A DNA stretch of 64,000 nt from Nitrobacteraceae bacterium AZCC 1564 (GCA_036924835.1 JBAGRR010000001.1:5905001-5969000); one strand, 5' to 3'. Positions 27,222-35,745 are shown, counted from the first letter of the stretch. Notes: a model not told the origin generated them from the letters alone. Numbers and translations: made by a program.

Positions 27222-27390
27222 CTAGTGGTCCGATTCTAACATTTGCATCCCCGTTTCAGCAGGCGTGTTAGCAAATGTTAGAATCAAAGGACCACTAGCA
27301 AATATGAGTTTCTAGTGGAGTTTTGGATTTGACATTCGCTTGACGAACTCGCAGCCGGGTAGGTAGCGAATGTCAAATCCACTCCACTAG
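27222..27390. repeat. Pair of CTAG-type hairpin elements
   Basis: Elements 27222-27298 (arm GATTCTAACATTTGCA) and 27312-27390 (arm GGATTTGACATTCGCT), joined by the 13-bp linker CAAATATGAGTTT. The same two families are paired the same way at 29212-29380 and 33563-33731. The pair fills half of the gene-free stretch 27189-27510; the rest shows nothing I can name. Confidence 0.93.
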
Positions 27391-27510
27391 ATTGGAATCC
27401 TGCGGGCGCGCGCAAAATCAGTCAAGCGGGGTGCCACGATCGGCGTTAATGCGGAAGGAGATTGGTTCGTTTTGCCGCAGTGAAGACGAACATGCTGCGA
27501 AATCACGGCA

Positions 27511-28095
27511 TCATGAAACGTCGTTCTTGTCCTTTGCGACACGATCCGCTGCGGTGGTCGCGCCGCCACTGACGCTTGCACGATTCAATGACAGACGCAT
27601 GCTGCTGGTAGGGATCGGTGCGCGTTTCGAGCTCAGGGTGCGCGAGTTCACGCCCATCCACTGAATTTCTGAAGTCAGGCGACCATATTCGATTTTCGGG
27701 CAGCGATTCATCACGACCTTGATGCCGGCCGCTTCTGCCTTGGCCGCCGCGGCATCGTTGCGCACACCAAGTTGCATCCAGATCACCTTCGGCAATGTCG
27801 AAAGCTGCAAGACCTCGTCGACAATCGCGCCCGCATGATCTGAGTTGCGGAAGATGTCGACCATGTCGATTGGGCGTCCAATATCTTTCAATGAGCCGAC
27901 GAAGGGCTTTCCAACTAGGCTTTTGCCGACCTGCCCCGGGTTGATCGGAATCATGTCGTAACCGCGCTCGGCGAGGTATTTGAACGCAAAGTAGCTCGGA
28001 CGAACGTTGACCGGGGAGGCGCCGACCATGGCGATGGTTTTGACCCCGGTGAGAATACCGCGGATGTAAGCGTCGTCGTATGCGTCGTGATTCAT
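27511..28095 (-). CDS. CoA-binding domain protein (YccU-like)
   Basis: A 194-residue protein whose first 150 residues form a Rossmann-type CoA-binding domain: TIAMVGASPVNVRPSYFAFKYL, GYDMIPINPG and IWMQLGVRNDAAAAKAEAAG are typical. The last 40 residues are Ser/Ala/Lys-rich and unlike the family, and may be a tail acquired by stop-codon loss. It starts 19 bases after the enoyl-CoA hydratase gene on the same strand, so the two are probably co-transcribed. Function is not established for the family. Confidence 0.87.
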   Translation of the reverse strand: MNHDAYDDAYIRGILTGVKTIAMVGASPVNVRPSYFAFKYLAERGYDMIPINPGQVGKSLVGKPFVGSLKDIGRPIDMVDIFRNSDHAGAIVDEVLQLSTLPKVIWMQLGVRNDAAAAKAEAAGIKVVMNRCPKIEYGRLTSEIQWMGVNSRTLSSKRAPIPTSSMRLSLNRASVSGGATTAADRVAKDKNDVS

Positions 28096-28114
28096 CTTGG
28101 ATTTTCCGCCGGCC

Positions 28115-28960
28115 TTACCGGTCTTCCCACTTGGGCGCGCGCTTCTCGATGAAGGCTCCGATGCCCTCCTGCGCGTCGCGCGCCATCATGTTCTCGGTCA
28201 TCACCTGTGCCGTGTAAAGATAAGCATCCGCAAGGCTCATTTCGGCCTGCCGATAGAATGCCTCTTTGCCGATCTTGAGGGTGTAGGCCGACTTCAGCGC
28301 TATTTTCTTCGCAAGGTCGATCGCGGCCTGCCGCACCTCGCCGGCAGGGACGACGTTGTTAACGAGCCCGAGCTCCTGAGCCCGCTGTGCGGAAACCGGC
28401 TCGCCGGTCAGCAGCATATGCATCGCCTGCTTGCGCGAGATGTTTCGCGACAGCGCAACCATGGGGGTGGAGCAGAACAGCCCGATGTCGATGCCGGGCG
28501 TGGCGAACGTTGCTTGCTCGGACGCCACCGCAAGATCGCATGTCGCAACCAACTGACAGCCTGCGGCGGTTGCGAGACCCTGCACAGCGGCGACCACGGG
28601 TTTGGGAAGATGCACGATGGTCTGCATCATCGTGCTGCAGGCCGTCATGACCTGCGCAAAGTAGGCGCGTCCGTTGTCCGGGTCAGTGCGGCGCGCGGTC
28701 AGTTCCTTCAGATCGTGTCCCGAAGAGAATGCGGGGCCATTCGCTGCAATAACGACAGCGCGGATCACCTTGTCCTCGCGGACGGAGTCCAGTTGCGCCT
28801 GCAGCGACGCGATCATCGCTTCTGACAGCGCGTTGCGGGATTTGGGGGAATCCAGCGTCAACACGGCAATGCCGTCGATCGTTTCGCGCAACAAAGGCGA
28901 GGGTGATTGAGTCGGTGGTGCCGTTGCAGCCTGGATCGTCATGGCGATGTCCGTTGTCAT
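28115..28960 (-). CDS. Enoyl-CoA hydratase/isomerase family protein
   Basis: A 281-residue crotonase-fold protein. The oxyanion-hole segments are AFSSGHDLKEL near residue 80 and VQGLATAAGCQLVATCDLAVAS near 125. The catalytic glutamates of classical enoyl-CoA hydratase are not evident at the usual places (FATPGIDIGLFCST), so it may be an isomerase, hydrolase or inactive homologue. It is upstream of and probably co-transcribed with the CoA-binding protein gene. The ATG at 28960 has no clear ribosome-binding site. Confidence 0.88.
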   Translation of the reverse strand: MTTDIAMTIQAATAPPTQSPSPLLRETIDGIAVLTLDSPKSRNALSEAMIASLQAQLDSVREDKVIRAVVIAANGPAFSSGHDLKELTARRTDPDNGRAYFAQVMTACSTMMQTIVHLPKPVVAAVQGLATAAGCQLVATCDLAVASEQATFATPGIDIGLFCSTPMVALSRNISRKQAMHMLLTGEPVSAQRAQELGLVNNVVPAGEVRQAAIDLAKKIALKSAYTLKIGKEAFYRQAEMSLADAYLYTAQVMTENMMARDAQEGIGAFIEKRAPKWEDR

Positions 28961-29050
28961 TACGCCGTTTGTAGGCGAGGGGACGCCGATGTGAAATCTG
29001 TTTCCACTTTTGCTGATCGCCCTGTGTGTTACAAGGCCGTCATATAAGCA

Positions 29051-29380
29051 CTAGCGTGGCGGTTCAGAAGTCCGCATCATTTGTGCGGCAAGTCTGAAAT
29101 GCGGACTTCTGAACCAAAGCCACACTAGATCAATAACTTGCTAGTGTCCTCCGATTCCGAAGTTCGCAAACGAGGGTGCAGCGGAATGATGCGAACTTCG
29201 GAATCGGGACACTAGTGGTCCAATTCTAACATTTGCATCCCGTTGCAGCAGGTACGTTTGCAAATGTTAGAATCAAAAGGACCACTAGCAAATATAAGTT
29301 TCTAGTGGAGTTTTGGATTTGACATTCGCTTCCAGGCTTCGCTGCTACATGGGTAGCGAATGTCAAATCCACTCCACTAG
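29051..29380. repeat. Array of four CTAG-type hairpin elements (two pairs)
   Basis: Elements 29051-29128 (GTTCAGAAGTCCGCA), 29141-29215 (GATTCCGAAGTTCGCA), 29212-29288 (ATTCTAACATTTGCA) and 29302-29380 (GGATTTGACATTCGCT). Elements 1-2 and 3-4 form two heterotypic pairs with 12 and 13-bp linkers; the pairs share one CTAG. The array fills most of the gene-free stretch 28961-29396 and ends 16 bases before the thioesterase start. Confidence 0.95.
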
Positions 29381-29396
29381 CCAGGGCAGACCACCC

Positions 29397-29828
29397 ATGA
29401 ATAAAGCTAAAATGACTGTGGCGGAGCTTCAGGCGTTCCTCCACAAGGAGTTTCCGCAGGCTTTCGCCAGCGGTGAAATCCTGATCGAGAGCGCGGACGG
29501 CGCAACCAGCCTGCTACGCCAGCCTTATAATGCGCGGATGCTGCGGCCAGGCGGAACGGTTTCGGGGCCGACGCTCATGGCTCTGGCTGATTTCGCGATG
29601 TACGTGGTCTTATTGTCAGCAATCGGCCCCGTCGGGCTCGCGGTGACTACAAGTCTCAACATCAACTTCCTTCGAAAAGGACAGCCGGGACAGGATATCG
29701 TCGCTGCCGCCAAGCTCATGAAGCTTGGAAAGCGGCTTGCCGTCGGCGAAGTGCTGCTGCTGTCTGGGACATCCCCGGACCCGATCGCGCACGTGACCGC
29801 GACCTATTCCATTCCGAATGCTCAATGA
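29397..29828 (+). CDS. PaaI-type hotdog thioesterase
   Basis: A 143-residue hotdog-fold acyl-CoA thioesterase. The segment YNARMLRPGGTVSGPTLMALADFAMYVVLLSAIG is the family core with the catalytic Asp in ALADFAMY, and SLNINFLRKG the following strand. The acyl-CoA substrate is unknown. The frame is open further upstream through a repeat element, so ATG 29397 is preferred over any earlier codon; an ATG at 29412 is also possible. It precedes the ribosomal L13 gene but has its own gap of 150 bases. Confidence 0.88.
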   Translation: MNKAKMTVAELQAFLHKEFPQAFASGEILIESADGATSLLRQPYNARMLRPGGTVSGPTLMALADFAMYVVLLSAIGPVGLAVTTSLNINFLRKGQPGQDIVAAAKLMKLGKRLAVGEVLLLSGTSPDPIAHVTATYSIPNAQ

Positions 29829-29897
29829 TTCTACAGGTATCAAAATACCATATTTTTAAGTTATTGATTTGTAAGTTCTATTTCGTGCGATGAGGCG

Positions 29898-29926
29898 TTG
29901 ACGTGTGCGGCGCCGTTATTTAGAAA
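29898..29926 (+). promoter_or_regulatory. Candidate rplM promoter
   Basis: TTGACG at 29898-29903 and TAGAAA at 29921-29926 with 17 bases between, 53 bases before the rplM start. The -10 match is weak, so this remains a guess from position and spacing. Confidence 0.3.
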
Positions 29927-29978
29927 CCGCGGCAGCTTTGGCGATTTGCGCCGAACATCAATTTCACGGATCCCTCAC

Positions 29979-30443
29979 ATGAAGACGTTTTCGGCCAAGC
30001 CAGCCGAGGTCAATAAGAAGTGGGTGCTGATCGACGCCAAGGGTTTGGTCGTCGGCCGTCTCGCTTCTTTGGTTGCCATGCGTTTGCGCGGCAAGCACCT
30101 CCCGACTTACACGCCTCACGTTGATTGCGGTGACAACGTCATCATTATCAACGCTGCTCAGGTCGTCCTCACCGGACGCAAGCGTGAGAACAAGGTTTAC
30201 TACAAGCACACCGGCTTCATCGGTGGCATCAAGGAGCGCACCGCAAAGTCGATCCTTGAAGGCCGCTTCCCGGAGCGCGTTGTTGAGAAGGCTGTCGAGC
30301 GCATGATCCCGCGCGGACCGCTGGGCCGCGTACAGATGGGCAACCTGCGTGTCTATCCGGGTGCCGAGCATCCGCATGAAGCACAGCAGCCTGAAGTCGT
30401 GGATGTTGCATCGATGAACCGTAAGAACATGAGGGTCGCATAA
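29979..30443 (+). CDS. rplM: Large subunit ribosomal protein uL13
   Basis: A 154-residue ribosomal protein L13. The N-terminus [20 protein letters not shown], then [15 protein letters not shown] and [12 protein letters not shown], are standard for alphaproteobacteria. ATG 29979 is used; the upstream TTG in frame belongs to the promoter region. The stop overlaps the rpsI start by one base (TAATG), the usual L13-S9 coupling. Confidence 0.98.
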   Translation: MKTFSAKPAEVNKKWVLIDAKGLVVGRLASLVAMRLRGKHLPTYTPHVDCGDNVIIINAAQVVLTGRKRENKVYYKHTGFIGGIKERTAKSILEGRFPERVVEKAVERMIPRGPLGRVQMGNLRVYPGAEHPHEAQQPEVVDVASMNRKNMRVA

Positions 30444-30919
30444 TGTCCGACACCATGCAGTCCCTCGACCAGTTGTCGTCGCTCAAGACCGCGACCGCCG
30501 AAGGTCCGAAGTACGTCAAGAAGGTCGACAAGCTTGGCCGCGCTTACGCTACCGGCAAGCGCAAGGACGCGGTTGCCCGCGTCTGGATCAAGCCGGGTTC
30601 CGGCAAGATCGTCGTCAACTCCCGCGAAGTCGAAGTCTATTTCGCTCGCCCGGTGCTGCGCATGATGATCCAGCAGCCGATCGTCGCTGCTGCCCGTCAG
30701 GACCAGTACGACGTGTTCTGCACCGTTGCAGGCGGTGGTCTCTCCGGTCAGGCGGGCGCTGTGCGTCATGGCATCTCGAAGGCTCTCACCAACTTTGAGC
30801 CTGAGCTGCGCGGCGTCCTCAAGAAGGGCGGCTTCCTGACCCGTGACTCGCGTGTCGTCGAACGTAAGAAGTACGGCAAGGCCAAGGCCCGCCGCTCCTT
30901 CCAGTTCTCGAAGCGTTAA
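30443..30919 (+). CDS. rpsI: Small subunit ribosomal protein uS9
   Basis: A 158-residue S9 protein. The body from [22 protein letters not shown] to the terminal [11 protein letters not shown] is standard; the basic SKR tail reaches the P-site tRNA. The first 30 residues form the N-terminal extension seen in alphaproteobacteria. It is coupled to rplM and followed by a strong terminator. Confidence 0.98.
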   Translation: MSDTMQSLDQLSSLKTATAEGPKYVKKVDKLGRAYATGKRKDAVARVWIKPGSGKIVVNSREVEVYFARPVLRMMIQQPIVAAARQDQYDVFCTVAGGGLSGQAGAVRHGISKALTNFEPELRGVLKKGGFLTRDSRVVERKKYGKAKARRSFQFSKR

Positions 30920-30960
30920 TCGCGACGATCAAATTGTCCGCAACCGCGGATTGGTTTCAA

Positions 30961-30986
30961 AGGGCGCCTCTTGGGGCGCCCTTTTT
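30961..30986 (+). terminator. Rho-independent terminator of rplM-rpsI
   Basis: Stem AGGGCGCC (30961-30968) / GGCGCCCT (30975-30982) with a T-run to 30986, 41 bases after the rpsI stop. Confidence 0.92.
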
Positions 30987-30989
30987 GCT

Positions 30990-31011
30990 TGTCCGAATCC
31001 AAAGTTCGCCT
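30990..31011. repeat. Half of a CTAG-type element
   Basis: TGTCCGAATCCAAAGTTCGC matches the left arm of the elements at 7167 and 9842 with one base missing. The right arm and the CTAG ends are absent. It lies directly after the S9 terminator and appears to be a decayed copy. Confidence 0.6.
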
Positions 31012-31162
31012 CTGATGAGTTCCAGACGTTGCGGAATTGCAGATAATTTTTCGCGAAAATTGTGTGACGGGCGCAAACGGAGTCCCAAGATACCGCCGCT
31101 AGCCTCTGATCGGCTGAGGGGGCTATTCCGGCTCCGTCTTTTTTCAAAGCGCACTATTAAAG

Positions 31163-32410
31163 ATGCCCGCTGGATCGCACCTGTCGCTGGATATTTCCAC
31201 GCTGTACCTCATTGCCACGTTAGCCGCCGCACTTCTCGGGATCATGCTGCTGTTCTTCTGGCGGCAGGAGAAGATCCCGGCACTCGGATGGTGGGGCGCG
31301 GCCTATCTTTTAGGTGCGGCATCGATTGCGTTATGGATCGCAGGCGGTGCGCAACTCGGTCAATGGCTGTCACTGGCGGTGAGCGCTGTAGGCTTCTTCG
31401 CCTGCGGTCTGGTCTGGGACGCCGCGCGCGTCTTTCACGGCCGCGCCCCGAACTGGATCCTTGTTCTCGCCGGTCCGGCGCTTTGGGTTGCAGCGATGAT
31501 CGCGCTTGATCCGCTCGATCCGGAAAAGCGCATGATCCTGAGTGCCGGCATCGTCGCGGTCTACGCTATGCTCACAGCGAGTGAGTTATGGCGCGAGCGC
31601 CGCAAGAGTTTACGGGCGCGGTGGCCTGCGATCATCGTTCCAGTTCTGCATGGTGCCGTGCTGGTGATGCCCATCGTGCTCGGAGATATGATGCGTGCGA
31701 CCGGTGCCACTATTGGAGCAGGATGGGTCGCAGTCTTTGCGGCAGAACTCGTGCTCTATGCCGTGGGCACGGTGTTCATCATCTTCCTGCTGGTTTCTGA
31801 GCGGACGGTCAGCGCACACAAGACCGCGGCGTCGATCGATCCGCTCACGGGTCTGCTCAACCGCCGCGGATTCGGCGAGGCAACGTCACGCATGATTGAG
31901 CGGGAGGCCAAGGCGGGCCGTCCGGTGACCGTAATGATTTTCGACATCGACCATTTCAAATCCGTCAATGATCGCTTCGGCCATGCGGCCGGTGACGATA
32001 TCTTGAAAGTATTCTCGCATTGCATTGTCACGTCTTTGCGGATCACCGATCTTGTCGGCCGCGTCGGCGGCGAGGAATTTGCCGCGCTTCTGCCGTGCGC
32101 CATGGATGAAGCGCTGCTCGCGGCCGAACGCGTGCGTGAAGCGTTCGAGGCATCCGGCGTATGCGTCGATGATGAACCACTGGCAACGACCGTGAGCATA
32201 GGTGTTGCGGGCGGTCCCGCGAACACGGAGCTTGAGGTGCTGATGGCCTCAGCCGACACCGCTCTTTATCAGGCCAAACGTGGTGGGCGTAATCGGGTGG
32301 AGGCGGCTGCAGAACAGCGTCCGCTGTCGCTTGAACAGTCGCGCCGCAAGATCGCTGGTGCATCGCACCATGACGTCCATCCAGTTCCAGCGATGGAAAT
32401 TCGGATCTGA
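31163..32410 (+). CDS. Membrane diguanylate cyclase (GGDEF domain)
   Basis: A 415-residue protein with six to seven membrane segments in the first 210 residues and a cytoplasmic GGDEF domain after IDPLTGLLNRRGF. The active site reads GGEEF, compatible with c-di-GMP synthesis, and five residues before it RITD forms the RxxD inhibitory site for product feedback. No EAL domain follows. The signal sensed by the membrane part is unknown. It appears monocistronic; a near-palindrome (AATTTTTCGCGAAAATT, 31045-31061) lies about 100 bases upstream. Confidence 0.93.
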   Translation: MPAGSHLSLDISTLYLIATLAAALLGIMLLFFWRQEKIPALGWWGAAYLLGAASIALWIAGGAQLGQWLSLAVSAVGFFACGLVWDAARVFHGRAPNWILVLAGPALWVAAMIALDPLDPEKRMILSAGIVAVYAMLTASELWRERRKSLRARWPAIIVPVLHGAVLVMPIVLGDMMRATGATIGAGWVAVFAAELVLYAVGTVFIIFLLVSERTVSAHKTAASIDPLTGLLNRRGFGEATSRMIEREAKAGRPVTVMIFDIDHFKSVNDRFGHAAGDDILKVFSHCIVTSLRITDLVGRVGGEEFAALLPCAMDEALLAAERVREAFEASGVCVDDEPLATTVSIGVAGGPANTELEVLMASADTALYQAKRGGRNRVEAAAEQRPLSLEQSRRKIAGASHHDVHPVPAMEIRI

Positions 32411-32534
32411 TGCACGGACCACGCAATAGGGCTGCATCAAACGTCGATGCGGTCCGCAAAAGTGCGGCTGGTACTTTTACCGAAATCAACTAAAGCTCCC
32501 GCTCCCTCACGATCCGAGGGCGGGGATTTCGTTA

Positions 32535-33566
32535 ATGCTTGGTGCAATTTATGCGGCGCTGGCCGCGCTCACATTCGCCATGAACAACACGGCGATGCGC
32601 CGGGGCGTGCTGACGGGCTCGGTCACGCAGGCCATGGCCATCACGGTGCCGCTCGGCGGAGTGGGCTTCGTTATCATTGCGGCGATCTCCGGCCAGCTCG
32701 GTTCTCTGTCTTCGTTTCCTCCCATTGCTTTGTCCTGGCTTATCGCTCAGGGCTGCCTGCATTTCCTGTTGGGGCGGTTTTTCAACTACCAGGCCAACAA
32801 GCTCGTCGGCGTGAACATCTCCGCGCCGGTGGTTCAGCTCCAGGTCGTGGTGACGATGTTGCTCGCCGTTGTACTGATGAAGGAACCGTTCACGGTGCTT
32901 CAACTGTTCGGCACGATCTTGATGCTTGCCGGATCATTCGCGACACAACTGCATTCGACAATCGGTAAGCGCGTTGTGCGCTCCGAAAAGGTGGTTGCCG
33001 TTGAGGCCGCACCTTCGGCGGCCAAGCCCATGTTCAAGCCGCAATACCTGCCAGGATTCTTGAGCGCGCTGGGGGCGGCCACCTGTTACGGCATTTCCCC
33101 GCTCATGGTGCGCATGGCGTTCGAAAGCATGCCGGTAAAGAGCCCCATGGCGGGAGGCGTGATTGCCTACACGGCGGCCACCATCGTGCTGTGCTTCCTG
33201 GTCCTGCCATCCCCATCGATCCGCAAGGACGTGCTTTCGCTGAATCGAAGCAACGCGATGTGGTTCGTGGGGTCCGCTATCCTCGTCGCGATGTCGCAAG
33301 GCTTCGTCTATGCGTCGCTGGCTGTTGCGCCGCTGATGGTGGTGACGCCCATTCTGCAGTTGTCGCTGGTCTTCCGGCTGTTCCTGTCGCAGATGATCAA
33401 TCGCGAGCATGAGGTGTTGAATACATCCGTTGTCGTCGGGGCCTTAGTGACGATCGTTGGCTCCATCATCGTTTCGCTGGACACCAACTACGTGCTGTCG
33501 TTAGCGGACCTGACTGGCCGTGTTGCCGATATTCTGCGCTTCCGTCTGGATGGCGGGGGTCCCTAG
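32535..33566 (+). CDS. DMT superfamily (EamA-like) transporter
   Basis: A 343-residue membrane protein with about ten hydrophobic segments in two EamA-like halves (LGAIYAALAALTFAMNNTAMRRG and FLSALGAATCYGISPLMVRMA), separated by a charged linker near residues 140-165. Such proteins export metabolites or amino acids; the substrate is unknown. The purine stretch GAGGGCGGGG sits about ten bases before ATG 32535. The TAG stop (33564-33566) is formed by the CTAG of the downstream repeat. Confidence 0.88.
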   Translation: MLGAIYAALAALTFAMNNTAMRRGVLTGSVTQAMAITVPLGGVGFVIIAAISGQLGSLSSFPPIALSWLIAQGCLHFLLGRFFNYQANKLVGVNISAPVVQLQVVVTMLLAVVLMKEPFTVLQLFGTILMLAGSFATQLHSTIGKRVVRSEKVVAVEAAPSAAKPMFKPQYLPGFLSALGAATCYGISPLMVRMAFESMPVKSPMAGGVIAYTAATIVLCFLVLPSPSIRKDVLSLNRSNAMWFVGSAILVAMSQGFVYASLAVAPLMVVTPILQLSLVFRLFLSQMINREHEVLNTSVVVGALVTIVGSIIVSLDTNYVLSLADLTGRVADILRFRLDGGGP

Positions 33567-33731
33567 TGGTCCGATTCTAACGTTCGCATCCCGTCTCGGT
33601 GGGCACCTTTGCGAACGTTAGAATCGAAGGACCACTAGCAAATATAAGATTGTAGTGGAGCTTTTGGATTTGACGTTCGCATCACGAATTCGCGGCAAGC
33701 AGGGTAGCGAACGTCAAATCCGCTCCACTAG
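33563..33731. repeat. Pair of CTAG-type hairpin elements (last in the window)
   Basis: Elements 33563-33638 (arm GATTCTAACGTTCGCA) and 33652-33731 (arm GGATTTGACGTTCGC), joined by the 13-bp linker CAAATATAAGATT. The left CTAG contains the stop codon of the DMT transporter gene. No further copy is seen from here to 64000. Confidence 0.94.
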
Positions 33732-33786
33732 TCCGGGCACGGCGTTGCACGCGCTTGCCGACGAGATGATTGCCTTTAAGCGCGCA

Positions 33787-35205
33787 TTAGACGAACGACA
33801 GTTCTTCCGCCGATTCCAGAATGCGCCGAAGTTGGGTGAGGGCGCGCCTCAGATCGTTGTCGGTCTTCGGATGGCCCAGACAAATACGCACACCCAGGGT
33901 GCCGCGATCGACCTGCTGTAGAGCTCCTGGAGGCGCCAGTGTGATACCCGCCTGCGCCGCTTGCGCGACAAGGGCGATCAAGGTGCGTCCGGCAGGGATC
34001 GGCAGCCAGCGATGGAAGCCGGGCGTATCCGAGACAATGGGAAGCCAATTGCCGAGCACTTCATCGGCAATCGCGTTGCGGCGCACGGCCTCCGCGCGCT
34101 TGAGCTGAACCTGGCGCAGCAAGTCGCCGCTGTGAATGAGGCGGACCACCACTTCGGCCATGATGGGAGAAGCCATCCAGCCGGTGGCGCGAATGGCATT
34201 GATACAGCGATCGCGGAATTGATCCGGTGCAATCATAGCGGCAATGCGCAGACCCGGGGCCAGGCACTTGGCGAAGCTGGTGACGTAAAAACTCCGCTCG
34301 GGCACCATGGATGAAATCGGCTTGGGCGGCGTTGTGAATAAGAACGCGTAAGCGTCGTCCTCCAGCAGGAAGCCGTTATGCTTGCGAATGATGTTCGCGA
34401 TGTCCTGACGGCGCTCGTTGGGCATCACCGTGCCTGTCGGCGTCTGCAGGGTGGGCGTGACAAACAACGCCCGCGCGCCGGTTTCCGAAAATGCGCGGTC
34501 CAACGCATCCGGCAAAAGGCCGTGCCTGTCGCCCGCGACGCCGTGCAATTGATAGCCGTTCATCGCGGAAAGCGCGATCATCCCCGAATAGCTGAAGCGT
34601 TCGGTCAGCACCGTTTCTTTCGGTGCAGCCACCATGTTCAGCGCGATAGAGAGAGCATGCTGGCCGCCGTGCGTAATGAACAGATGATCCACGTCAGTGG
34701 TGATGCCAAGCTGGGCGAGCCATTCGGCCATCACGCTGCGATGATAGGGAAGTCCTTGATGGGGCAGATAGCCGAGCAGTGGCTTCAATGCGCCATCGGC
34801 GACGACTTCTTCCAGAACGGAAGCGATCAGTTCGTCTTCGCCGGTCGATGGTGGCACGTTCAGGGCGAGATTGACGGTCGTTGCCGCAGGGCCGCCATTT
34901 GCGTTTTGTGCGTGATGGCGCCGCCGCTGCACGAATGTCCCGCGCCCGACTTCTCCTGAAATGAGGCCGCGCGCTTCAGCTTCTGCATAGGCACGCGAAA
35001 TGGTCCCGACACTCAGTCCGAGCTGCGCCGCCATGTCTCGTTGCGGCAAAAGACGCGTGCCCGGCTTCAGCGCGCCGGATTCGATATCGCTCTCGAGCGA
35101 TTGCACGAACGCGAGGTAACGCGGCCCCCCGGTGTCGGAAAGAACCGGGATCCATTCAGGTGATGTGGTGTCTTGAGACACGGAAATATCCTCAAATCGG
35201 GTCAT
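33787..35205 (-). CDS. MocR-type transcriptional regulator (GntR-HTH plus aminotransferase fold)
   Basis: A 472-residue protein with a GntR winged helix in the first 95 residues (GTRLLPQRDMAAQLGLSVGTISRAYAEAEARGLI) and a fold-type I aminotransferase domain after it, with the PLP lysine expected in SFAKCLAPGLR. MocR proteins use PLP or an amino-type ligand as a signal. It is transcribed away from the NIPSNAP/molybdenum hydroxylase operon across a 200-base gap, so it is the likely regulator of that operon. ATG 35205 is used; a TTG at 35220 is less likely. Confidence 0.93.
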   Translation of the reverse strand: MTRFEDISVSQDTTSPEWIPVLSDTGGPRYLAFVQSLESDIESGALKPGTRLLPQRDMAAQLGLSVGTISRAYAEAEARGLISGEVGRGTFVQRRRHHAQNANGGPAATTVNLALNVPPSTGEDELIASVLEEVVADGALKPLLGYLPHQGLPYHRSVMAEWLAQLGITTDVDHLFITHGGQHALSIALNMVAAPKETVLTERFSYSGMIALSAMNGYQLHGVAGDRHGLLPDALDRAFSETGARALFVTPTLQTPTGTVMPNERRQDIANIIRKHNGFLLEDDAYAFLFTTPPKPISSMVPERSFYVTSFAKCLAPGLRIAAMIAPDQFRDRCINAIRATGWMASPIMAEVVVRLIHSGDLLRQVQLKRAEAVRRNAIADEVLGNWLPIVSDTPGFHRWLPIPAGRTLIALVAQAAQAGITLAPPGALQQVDRGTLGVRICLGHPKTDNDLRRALTQLRRILESAEELSFV

Positions 35206-35232
35206 CCTCGAATAGTACAATTATGACATTGT

Positions 35233-35328
35233 TGCAATCATTCGAAGCTTCTGGGCGGTAGAATGTGGAGAAAATATCGAAAATCGGTCCTATTCACTCA
35301 GATTCCACGAATTGCTGCGGTGCAATCA
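35233..35328. promoter_or_regulatory. Paired TGCAATCA sites in the MocR divergent region
   Basis: TGCAATCA occurs at 35233-35240 and again at 35321-35328 in the same orientation, 88 bases apart. MocR proteins commonly bind direct repeats in the gap to their divergent target, so these are candidate sites. Short enough to arise by chance. Confidence 0.3.
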
Positions 35329-35359
35329 GAGATTTTTGCCTAATTGAACTATAATAAAT

Positions 35360-35387
35360 TTGACAATGCTCCTGTCTTTGATTTTAT
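35360..35387 (+). promoter_or_regulatory. Candidate promoter of the molybdenum-hydroxylase operon
   Basis: TTGACA at 35360-35365 and TTTTAT at 35382-35387 with a 16-base spacer, in an AT-rich patch 34 bases before the first gene of the operon. A perfect -35 with plausible spacing. Confidence 0.5.
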
Positions 35388-35421
35388 CGCGCTCAAACGC
35401 TGAGCACTAAGGAGCCGTGCA

Positions 35422-35745
35422 TTGATCTACGAAATTCGCGTGTATGAAGCCGTTGAAGGCAAAGCCGAAGCGATGAGGGCCCGGTTCAAGACCGAGGTGG
35501 TTCCAAGGCTCCCGAAGCATGGAATTGAGCTGCTCGGCGTGTTCGAAGCGCCTGCTGAAGACGGCCGGCTGACTTATATGACCCGTTTCAAGTCCGAGGA
35601 TGATCGGACGAAGGCATGGGCAGCTTTCGGCGCTGATCCCGAATGGCGCACCATCAAGGCGGCAAGTGAAACAAACGGGCCACTGCTGAAGAACCAGAGT
35701 GTGTCGGTTCTGTCGCCCAAGGTCGCCGGATTGCTTCTCGGATAA
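35422..35745 (+). CDS. NIPSNAP family protein
   Basis: A 107-residue single-domain NIPSNAP protein (dimeric alpha-beta barrel fold), beginning IYEIRVYEAVEGKAEAMRARF. NIPSNAP proteins often occur in bacterial catabolic operons, but their biochemical role is unclear. The start is TTG 35422, with AAGGAG at 35409-35414 seven bases upstream. It is the first gene of a nine-to-ten-gene run on this strand and is 67 bases before the next gene. Confidence 0.88.
   Translation: MIYEIRVYEAVEGKAEAMRARFKTEVVPRLPKHGIELLGVFEAPAEDGRLTYMTRFKSEDDRTKAWAAFGADPEWRTIKAASETNGPLLKNQSVSVLSPKVAGLLLG

Noticed and set aside
27189-27260. Possible SAM riboswitch before the O-acetylhomoserine sulfhydrylase gene
   Set aside because: Only 33 bases separate the start codon from a repeat element, and no pseudoknot or conserved SAM-II core can be drawn.
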